Source: Streptosporangiaceae bacterium (GTDB taxonomy: Bacteria > Actinomycetota > Actinomycetes > Streptosporangiales > Streptosporangiaceae). From it: a stretch of DNA of 9,572 bases. Positions 1-5,680 of this stretch are shown here, piece by piece (position 1 is the first letter of the stretch; each line of letters starts with the position of its first letter). A program made the position numbers and the translations under genes. Below the pieces are notes generated by a model that was not told where the DNA came from, ran no database searches, and saw only the letters and a list, made by a program, of their open reading frames with translations. Location of the stretch: positions 1 through 9,572 of the forward strand of contig JASIGD010000189.1 of NCBI GenBank assembly GCA_030045295.1, given 5' to 3'.

Positions 1-1150
<1,150 letters not shown>

Positions 1151-1155
<5 letters not shown>

Positions 1156-1182
1156 CCCGCCGACAGCCGGCGCCGGGTCAGC
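1151..1182. terminator. Palindrome shared by two convergent stop codons, likely bidirectional terminator
   Basis: GCTGACCCG (1151-1159) is the exact reverse complement of CGGGTCAGC (1174-1182), with a 14-nt loop containing GCCGGC. The TGA of ettA (1153-1155) is in the left arm and the TGA of the LanC-like gene (1180-1178 on the minus strand) is in the right arm. There is no downstream T-run in either direction, as is common for GC-rich actinobacterial hairpin terminators. Function is inferred from position and symmetry. Confidence 0.55.
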
Positions 1183-2470
1183 GGGCGGCGTCTGTCCAGG
1201 CCGGGGCGTGCGGCCAGCGTACCGTCCACGGGTCCCCGGCCAGGTGACGGTGCAGGCGCAGCAGCGTCGAGCCGATTCCCGGCGCTCCTTGCATGTAGGT
1301 CGTCTCCGGCGGAAGATCCGGCTCGGGCAGCCGGAATTCGTAGTTCGACCACCGCATCCCGGACTCGTCCGCGATAGCCCGCCCGAGGAGGTCGTCCATC
1401 AGGGATACGGCGAACGCCAGGTCCTCGGGCCGGCCTTCCAGGTCGTGGAGATCGAGGAAGAACTCGGCGACTCCGGCCGACCCGCAGCACCGGGCGACGT
1501 TGTCCCAGAACCCTGGCTCTTTCCGGGCCGGAATCCCGCTCAGCAGGTCCGCTCGGGCGGCACGCCGCAGCCAGTCTCTCCAGCTGGCTGAGCCGGTGGT
1601 CAGTTCCAGCTGGCGGAACAGCCAGCCGAGTCCGGGCGGCCCGTGGCACCAGCCCAGGGTGAAAAGCTCAGTGCCGCCGGGATCGTGATGAAACGCCGCG
1701 CAGGTGTCCTGCTCGGTGCGCACCGTCGTCATGATCCACTGGGTGCTGGCCAGGCTGGCCTCCAGGAACCGCCGATCGCCGGTGACTTGCGCCAGGCGGG
1801 CCAGGAAGAACCCGATGCCCGCAGCGCCGTGCGCGAAATTCGGGAAACGGCGCTCGTCGTCGGGGCGCCTTGCCTCGTACGCCGGGCCGAGGGACCACCG
1901 GATTCCCGTCGGCGCCGGTTCCGCCTGGGTCAGGAGCCATTCTCCCGCGCCCACCGCTAGCTCCACGGCAGCCGGGCCGAGGTAATCGGCGCCTAGCGTC
2001 AGCATGAGGCACCCGATCCCGGCCGTGCCCCACAAGATCTCGGTCAGGTCGTGCCAGTGCACCCTGCCATCGGTGCGCGACGCCTTGGCCGCGACCGCCT
2101 CGAGAACACGTCTGGCCAGGTCGCTGGCTTGCTCGTCGCCGGCCGCGGCGGCCAGTTCATCGAGCGCTACCGCCCAGCCGCCGACTCCCGTGAACAGCCC
2201 GCAGCCCGCCCACTCGTCAGCGGAGGCACAAAGATGAGCTTCCATCCACCGGGTACCTTCTCGTGCCGCGGACAGCCAGCGCTCGTCTCCCGTGGTCCGG
2301 AACGCCTCCACGAAGAACATCGTGGGACCCGCGGTTCCCCAGCCCACGCCGGGAATCACCTCAGCATCCAAGGCACCGGGCCGGTCCGGCCAGAACCAGC
2401 CCCGCGGGCTTCGCTCAGCGGTCGACAGCAGCCAGTCCCCGGTCCGCTCAGCAGCCGCGAGGTAATTCAC
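1178..2470 (-). CDS. Stand-alone LanC-like (lanthionine synthetase C family) protein
   Basis: 430 aa from a GTG start, chosen because GAGGAG lies 9 nt upstream. Seven Gly-rich barrel motifs are visible (around residues 43, 95, 148, 215, 277, 330 and 395), as expected of the alpha/alpha toroid of LanC/LANCL proteins. Zinc-ligand motifs are WCHG (C275) and CCG (C328, C329); the NisC-type second site is Cys-His, so here all three ligands look like Cys, as in ProcM-class LanM cyclases. H214 (FAHG) matches the conserved NisC active-site His. The NisC Arg four residues before the first Cys is Thr271 here, and the Tyr after that Cys is His276, as in eukaryotic LANCL. There is no kinase or dehydratase domain, no signal peptide and no transmembrane segment. 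Known LanC enzymes add Cys thiols to dehydroamino acids; LANCL proteins add glutathione to dehydrated proteins. The substrate here is unknown. It follows glbO by 16 nt and is probably co-transcribed with it. Confidence 0.88.
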   Translation of the reverse strand: MNYLAAAERTGDWLLSTAERSPRGWFWPDRPGALDAEVIPGVGWGTAGPTMFFVEAFRTTGDERWLSAAREGTRWMEAHLCASADEWAGCGLFTGVGGWAVALDELAAAAGDEQASDLARRVLEAVAAKASRTDGRVHWHDLTEILWGTAGIGCLMLTLGADYLGPAAVELAVGAGEWLLTQAEPAPTGIRWSLGPAYEARRPDDERRFPNFAHGAAGIGFFLARLAQVTGDRRFLEASLASTQWIMTTVRTEQDTCAAFHHDPGGTELFTLGWCHGPPGLGWLFRQLELTTGSASWRDWLRRAARADLLSGIPARKEPGFWDNVARCCGSAGVAEFFLDLHDLEGRPEDLAFAVSLMDDLLGRAIADESGMRWSNYEFRLPEPDLPPETTYMQGAPGIGSTLLRLHRHLAGDPWTVRWPHAPAWTDAAR

Positions 2471-2479
2471 AACCGCTGT

Positions 2480-2485
2480 CTCCTC
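2480..2485 (-). promoter_or_regulatory. Ribosome binding site of the LanC-like gene
   Basis: GAGGAG on the minus strand lies 9 nt before the GTG at 2470 and begins just after the glbO stop (2489-2487). It fixes the GTG start and supports translation from a glbO-linked transcript. Confidence 0.7.
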
Positions 2486-2486
2486 G

Positions 2487-2906
2487 TCACGCGGGGGTGA
2501 GCCCGAGGTCGCCGTGGCCGTGCGCCGGCTCGACGTTGACCAGGCTGTGCGCCGCCATGACCAGGTACTCCCAGAGCTGGGCCTGCAGCGCTTCGGGCAA
2601 CCCGAGCTCGTCCAGCGCCACGCGCATGTTGCGCAGCCAGGCGTCTCGTTCGGCTTCGCCGATCGCGAACCGGGCGTGCCGCATCCGCAGCCTCGGGTGC
2701 CCGCGCAGCTCGTCGTAAGTGCGCGGCCCGCCCCAGTACTGGATGAGGAACAACCGCAGGTGCTCCTCGGCCGGGCCCAGGTCCTTGGCGGGATAGACCG
2801 GCCGCAGCACGGGATCGTCCGCCACGCCCTGGTAGAACCGGTGGACCAGGCGGCGGAAGGTTTCCTCTCCGCCCACGGCCTCGTAGAAGCTGGTCGGCTG
2901 GCTCAT
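2487..2906 (-). CDS. glbO: Group II truncated haemoglobin (HbO type)
   Basis: 139 aa from ATG. It is a haem protein of the 2/2 globin fold, group II, which binds O2 tightly and is linked to oxygen, NO and peroxide chemistry in actinobacteria. Visible markers: FYEAVGG at the N-terminus, B10 Tyr25 (RFYQGV), CD1 Tyr38 (VYP), YWGGPRTY at 57-64, the proximal haem ligand His77 in RLRMRHARF, the group II G8 Trp90 in DAWLRNM, and MAAHSLVN at 117-124. The match to M. tuberculosis GlbO is close through the core. The C-terminal tail after LVN is short and His/Gly-rich (HGHG). It sits 51 nt after mscS and 16 nt before the LanC-like gene, so the three may be one transcript. No good Shine-Dalgarno is present; a TAAGCT 7 nt upstream of the ATG leaves a leaderless start possible. 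Confidence 0.95.
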   Translation of the reverse strand: MSQPTSFYEAVGGEETFRRLVHRFYQGVADDPVLRPVYPAKDLGPAEEHLRLFLIQYWGGPRTYDELRGHPRLRMRHARFAIGEAERDAWLRNMRVALDELGLPEALQAQLWEYLVMAAHSLVNVEPAHGHGDLGLTPA

Positions 2907-2913
2907 GCCTGCC

Positions 2914-2919
2914 AGCTTA
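2914..2919 (-). promoter_or_regulatory. Possible -10 element for leaderless glbO transcription
   Basis: TAAGCT on the minus strand fits the actinobacterial TANNNT -10 pattern and ends 7 nt before the glbO ATG. No convincing -35 was found 16-18 nt upstream, so this is weak. It would allow glbO to be expressed independently of mscS. Confidence 0.3.
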
Positions 2920-2957
2920 CGGCGGCGGCCCGGCCGTCTTGTCCCGCGAGCGTCCGC

Positions 2958-4010
2958 CTACCCCGAGCGCGTTCCGTCCTCGTGAGCGTCGGCCGCGGGA
3001 AGCGCGGCGTCCTGCGCAGGCGCCGCGTCCGCCGGGGATGTTTGGTCCGTCGCCGACGTGATCACGATGGTGTCCGGGCCAGCCGGGGCCACACCCGCCG
3101 CGTCCAGGACCGCCTTGACCCTGGCCCGCAGTTCACGCGCCAGTTCCCACTGCCGCATCGGCGCGGTCTTGGCCACGATGCGCATGGTGACTTCCTTGCT
3201 CGACAGCTCCTGGGCGCCCCACACCTCGGGCTCCTCCAAAAACAGCTCGTGCCAACCGCTCTCGCGGTACAGGCTGTCCGCGGCCTGCTCCATCAGCATC
3301 CGGATGCGCGCCAGGTCCTCCCCGTAGGGGACCGGATAGTCGATGATGGCCCGGGACCAGCCCTGAGACTCGTTTCCCACGGTGTCGATCGTCCCGTTCC
3401 TGATGTGCCAGACCACGCCGTTGACGTCCCGCAACTGGGTGCTGAGCAGCGTCACCGCCTCCACGGTTCCCGATACGTCCTTGACCCTGATCGTGTCTCC
3501 GACCCCGTGGTAGTCCTCGACCAGCATCATGATGCCCGCCAGGTAGTCACGGACCAGGTTCTGCGCGCCGCACGCGAGGGTTACGCCCAGCACGGTGGTG
3601 CTCAGCAGCAGCGGTGTCAGGTCGAAACCGAGATCACCGAGGATGGTGAGGATCGCGGTGCCGAACACGACGATCGAGACCGCGCTGCGCAGGATCGAGC
3701 CGAGCGCCCGGACCCGCTGCTCGCGGCGCTCCGATCCGGCCGTCCCGTTGGCTGCGTGTTCGGTGATCCGGTTGATCAGCCGGTGCGCGACGAACCGCAG
3801 CAACAGGGCGAGCACGACGACGACCGCGATCCGCAGCGTCCGGGTGACCGGCCCCGCCAGGTAGATCTGGACCAGCTGCGCCGCGTTGGCGCTGTGAGTG
3901 AGCTTCCAGGCCAGGCGGCAGGCAACCCCCGGGTTATCGCCGCAGCTTCCGGTCAGCGTGGCTGACCCGTGCGCCAAGGGGGCCAGGGCCAGGCTGGTGG
4001 CGTGAAACAC
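2958..4010 (-). CDS. MscS-family mechanosensitive ion channel
   Basis: 350 aa from GTG at 4010. This start is chosen because GGAAGGAG lies 4 nt upstream; the frame stays open to 4076 but without a comparable site. MscS channels open under membrane tension and release solutes during hypo-osmotic shock. Visible: an N-terminal extracytoplasmic stretch with Cys23 and Cys31 (SCGDNPGVAC), a membrane helix at about 58-80, a second at about 104-126, and the pore helix TM3 at about 131-165 with the family motif ACGAQNLVRDYLAG. The beta domain follows (GDTIRV, GTVEAVTLLSTQLRD, IRNG, 171-206), then an alpha/beta C-terminal domain to about 318. The last 30 residues are Ala/Pro/Asp-rich and probably disordered. 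It has three membrane helices, like the small MscS class. It lies about 100 nt after the small ORF and 51 nt before glbO. Confidence 0.93.
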   Translation of the reverse strand: MFHATSLALAPLAHGSATLTGSCGDNPGVACRLAWKLTHSANAAQLVQIYLAGPVTRTLRIAVVVVLALLLRFVAHRLINRITEHAANGTAGSERREQRVRALGSILRSAVSIVVFGTAILTILGDLGFDLTPLLLSTTVLGVTLACGAQNLVRDYLAGIMMLVEDYHGVGDTIRVKDVSGTVEAVTLLSTQLRDVNGVVWHIRNGTIDTVGNESQGWSRAIIDYPVPYGEDLARIRMLMEQAADSLYRESGWHELFLEEPEVWGAQELSSKEVTMRIVAKTAPMRQWELARELRARVKAVLDAAGVAPAGPDTIVITSATDQTSPADAAPAQDAALPAADAHEDGTRSG

Positions 4011-4014
4011 AGAA

Positions 4015-4022
4015 CTCCTTCC
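4015..4022 (-). promoter_or_regulatory. Ribosome binding site of mscS
   Basis: GGAAGGAG on the minus strand, 4 nt from the GTG at 4010. The spacing is short but the match is strong, and it decides the start against the upstream in-frame GTG at 4076. Confidence 0.65.
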
Positions 4023-4095
4023 GCTAGATGCCACTCCAGGCGAGGCTGCTGCGTGCCGGCCGTCCTCGAGTCGCACCCGGGAGAAGCTACCCGGC

Positions 4096-4133
4096 GGCCT
4101 CGGGGGGTTTCACGGGGCCTCGGGGGGTTTCAC
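4096..4133. repeat. 20-bp tandem duplication, G-rich
   Basis: The 18-bp unit GGCCTCGGGGGGTTTCAC is present at 4096-4113 and 4116-4133, a period of 20 bp. The two copies are identical. The stop codon of the 52-codon ORF (4112-4110, minus) falls in the copy at 4096-4113. Without the duplication that frame would end three codons later than the repeat, at TAG, so the duplication only slightly changes the ORF end. The + strand carries two G6 runs and a G4 run here. Confidence 0.85.
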
Positions 4134-4268
4134 CGCACCGGGGCGCTGCCATGTCCGGGCTTCCCCCGCGCCATCCGAGCCGACCGCGGCGGGCAGCGTC
4201 TGCTTCTCGGCGGCGGCGAAGCTCAGCAGCCCGGTCACCGCGCTGCGCAGCTGAATCGTGTCGTTCAC
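4110..4268 (-). CDS. Small ORF translationally coupled to the methyltransferase, unknown function
   Basis: 52 codons from GTG. The GTG overlaps the methyltransferase stop as GTGA (4268-4265), and a full AAGGAGG (4282-4276) precedes it with a 7-nt spacer, one of the strongest initiation sites in the window. The N-terminal 25 residues (NDTIQLRSAVTGLLSFAAAE and on) could form one amphipathic helix; the rest is Gly/Ala/Pro-rich and ends KPPEAP inside a 20-bp tandem repeat. There is no Cys, no membrane helix and no signal peptide. I do not recognise a family. The good start and poor tail would also suit the truncated N-terminus of a longer helical protein. The initiation signals are convincing; that the product matters is not. 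Confidence 0.5.
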   Translation of the reverse strand: MNDTIQLRSAVTGLLSFAAAEKQTLPAAVGSDGAGEARTWQRPGAVKPPEAP

Positions 4269-4834
4269 GGTGAGCCCTCCTTGCGCGCGGTGAAGATGAG
4301 GTCGTGGGTGACCCGCAGCGTGATGGCGGCGAAGCCGGTGGTCTGCAGCCGGGTGAGGAACGCGGCCGGCTCGACCGGGTTGTACGTGTCCGCCTCGTGG
4401 AAGTGGTGCAGGCCGTCGCTGGGCAGGCTGTCCGAGCCGAGGAACGTGCCGCCCGGCCGCAGCACCCGGAACGCCTCAGCCAGCACCTTGTCCTGCAAGG
4501 CGCGGGTCGGCACGTGGTGCAGCATCGTGAAGGCCGCGACCGTATCGAACGACTCGTCCGGGTAGTCCACCGCCGCTGCGTCGCCCCTGACCACCTCGAC
4601 GTTGGTGCGGGCGAACCGTTCGGCCAGCGCCGCGGCGGCGTCTTCCTCCTGCTCCACCGCCACCAGCCGGCCGACCCGGTGCCGCAGCCATTCGGTAGCG
4701 GCTCCCGGGCCCGGGCCCAGCTCCAGCAGGTCCGTCCCCAGCTTGACGCCCGCCGTCGCCTGCGGCAGCACCTCACCCTGGATGTACTCGGCCCATTCCG
4801 GGCTCGGCATGAGCTTCGCGTGGTTCTCGTTCAT
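4265..4834 (-). CDS. Class I SAM-dependent methyltransferase
   Basis: 189 aa from ATG. It has the Rossmann-type SAM fold: motif I LELGPGPGA (37-45), acidic residue after beta 2 at Glu61 (LVAVEQEED), Asp85 (VRGDAAAVD) near the adenine site, the DESFDTVAAFTMLHHV strand (93-108), and FRVLRPGG (122-129). The N-terminal MNENHAKLMPSPEWAEYIQ is a recognisable start of a common actinobacterial subfamily, supporting this ATG. The length suits a compact enzyme with no added substrate domain, so the acceptor cannot be predicted. There is no Shine-Dalgarno; TAGCGT 7 nt upstream of the ATG suggests a leaderless mRNA. It is divergent from the AraC regulator across 55 bp, which is the usual arrangement for a regulator and its target. 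The downstream 52-codon ORF overlaps its stop by 4 nt. Confidence 0.9.
   Translation of the reverse strand: MNENHAKLMPSPEWAEYIQGEVLPQATAGVKLGTDLLELGPGPGAATEWLRHRVGRLVAVEQEEDAAAALAERFARTNVEVVRGDAAAVDYPDESFDTVAAFTMLHHVPTRALQDKVLAEAFRVLRPGGTFLGSDSLPSDGLHHFHEADTYNPVEPAAFLTRLQTTGFAAITLRVTHDLIFTARKEGSP
4276..4282 (-). promoter_or_regulatory. Consensus ribosome binding site of the 52-codon ORF
   Basis: AAGGAGG on the minus strand lies inside the end of the methyltransferase gene, 7 nt from the overlapping GTG. It matches the anti-Shine-Dalgarno fully. Confidence 0.6.
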
Positions 4835-4841
4835 ACGCTCG

Positions 4842-4873
4842 ACGCTAGGACCCGGATCCCTCGCGGCCTAGCG
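4842..4873. promoter_or_regulatory. Inverted repeat in the divergent promoter region, operator and/or paired -10 elements
   Basis: CGCTAGG (4843-4849) and CCTAGCG (4867-4873) form an exact 7-bp inverted repeat with a 17-bp spacer, arm centres 24 bp apart. Read outward, the left arm gives TAGCGT (4847-4842, minus), 7 nt before the methyltransferase ATG, and the right arm gives TAGCGC on the plus strand. The arms may be a binding site for the AraC regulator, or the -10 boxes of the two divergent promoters, or both. Nothing here proves binding. Confidence 0.45.
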
Positions 4874-4875
4874 CG

Positions 4876-4881
4876 TAAGCT
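4876..4881 (+). promoter_or_regulatory. Possible -10 element for the AraC-family regulator
   Basis: TAAGCT ends 8 nt before the GTG at 4890, which itself has no Shine-Dalgarno. The same hexamer stands before glbO. No clear -35 is seen. TAGCGC at 4869-4874 is an alternative. Confidence 0.3.
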
Positions 4882-4889
4882 GACATGCT

Positions 4890-5657
4890 GTGTCGCCAAC
4901 CGGACAGCGTCCCGGTCCGGACCGCTCAGCCGACGGAACGGCCGCCGTCATCGTGGCGACCTTCCCCATGTCCGCGGGTACCCGCTTCGACTGGCATACC
5001 CACGTCGACCACCAGCTGGCCTGGGCGGCCAGCGGGGTGCTCACCGTGATCACCGACGCCGCCACCTGGGTGCTGCCGCCCACGCGCGCGCTGTGGATAC
5101 CGGCGGGCCTGCCGCACGAGACCGGTGCCGAAAGCCGCGCCACCATGCGCACGCTCTATATCCGGCCCGACCTGTCGCCGGTCAGCTGGGCCGAGCCGAC
5201 CCCGGTCGCGGCCAGTCGGCTGCTCGCCGAGCTCATCAGCTACCTGGGCGGCGCGCTCGAGGCCACCCGCAGGACGCACGCCGAAGCCCTGCTCGGCGAC
5301 CTGCTGACGCCGACGCCGGTGGCGACGATCGAGGTCCGGCTGCCGTCCAGCCAGCCGGCCCGGTGGGTGGCCCGGGCGCTGCGCGCCAGCCCGCACGACA
5401 AGCGGACGCTCGAGGAGTGGGGCCGCGACGTGGGCGCCAGCGGGCGGACCCTCGCGCGGGCGTTCGCGGCGGAAACGGGCGTCCCGTTCGGGCGCTGGCG
5501 GACGCTGCTGCGGTTGCACGCGGCGCTGCCCATGCTGGCCTCGGGCCAGCCCGTCACCCGGGTGGCCGGCCGCGTCGGGTACGACACCCCGAGCGCGTTC
5601 GTGGCCGCGTTCCGCCGCGAAACGGGCCAGACCCCGGCGGCGTACTTCCGACCCTGA
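4890..5657 (+). CDS. AraC-family transcriptional regulator with N-terminal cupin domain
   Basis: 255 aa from GTG, the first start in frame after the divergent promoter region; no ribosome binding site is visible, so a leaderless start is likely. The N-terminal cupin carries WHTHVDHQLAW (His36, His38, His41), GVLTVIT, and VLPPTRALWIPAGLPHE (His76). These belong to the subgroup that includes E. coli NimR, where the domain senses a small ligand. The C-terminal DNA-binding domain has two helix-turn-helix units: one at about 172-196 (TLEEWGRDVGASGRTLARAF), and the second at about 220-246 with the AraC signature VAGRVGYDTPSAFVAAFRRETGQTPAAY. Regulators of this type usually control a divergent neighbour; here that is the methyltransferase. 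The ligand is unknown. It converges on the peptidase with 23 bp between the stops and no strong terminator. Confidence 0.92.
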   Translation: MSPTGQRPGPDRSADGTAAVIVATFPMSAGTRFDWHTHVDHQLAWAASGVLTVITDAATWVLPPTRALWIPAGLPHETGAESRATMRTLYIRPDLSPVSWAEPTPVAASRLLAELISYLGGALEATRRTHAEALLGDLLTPTPVATIEVRLPSSQPARWVARALRASPHDKRTLEEWGRDVGASGRTLARAFAAETGVPFGRWRTLLRLHAALPMLASGQPVTRVAGRVGYDTPSAFVAAFRRETGQTPAAYFRP

Positions 5658-5680
5658 GGCCTGCGCGCCGGTCGGCGAAT

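Noticed and set aside
2514..3965. Long plus-strand open frame opposite glbO and mscS
   Set aside because: The composition is that of a GC-rich shadow, with no recognisable motif, while the minus strand carries two clear family matches.
4011..4076. Upstream extension of mscS to the GTG at 4076
   Set aside because: The added 22 residues have no family match, while the GTG at 4010 has a strong ribosome binding site.
4077..4094. Hairpin CCGGG-N8-CCCGG as terminator after the 52-codon ORF
   Set aside because: Only five base pairs with an 8-nt loop and no T-run; too weak in DNA of this composition.
1178..4268. Lanthipeptide gene cluster with the 52-codon ORF as precursor of the LanC-like enzyme
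   Set aside because: The small ORF has no Cys, so no lanthionine can form. There is no dehydratase, kinase-type synthetase, protease or dedicated exporter, and the two genes are separated by mscS and glbO.
5658..5680. Terminator between the convergent AraC and peptidase genes
   Set aside because: The only structure is CGCCGGTCGGCG (5666-5677), a 4-bp stem with a tetraloop and no T-run. I would not call it.
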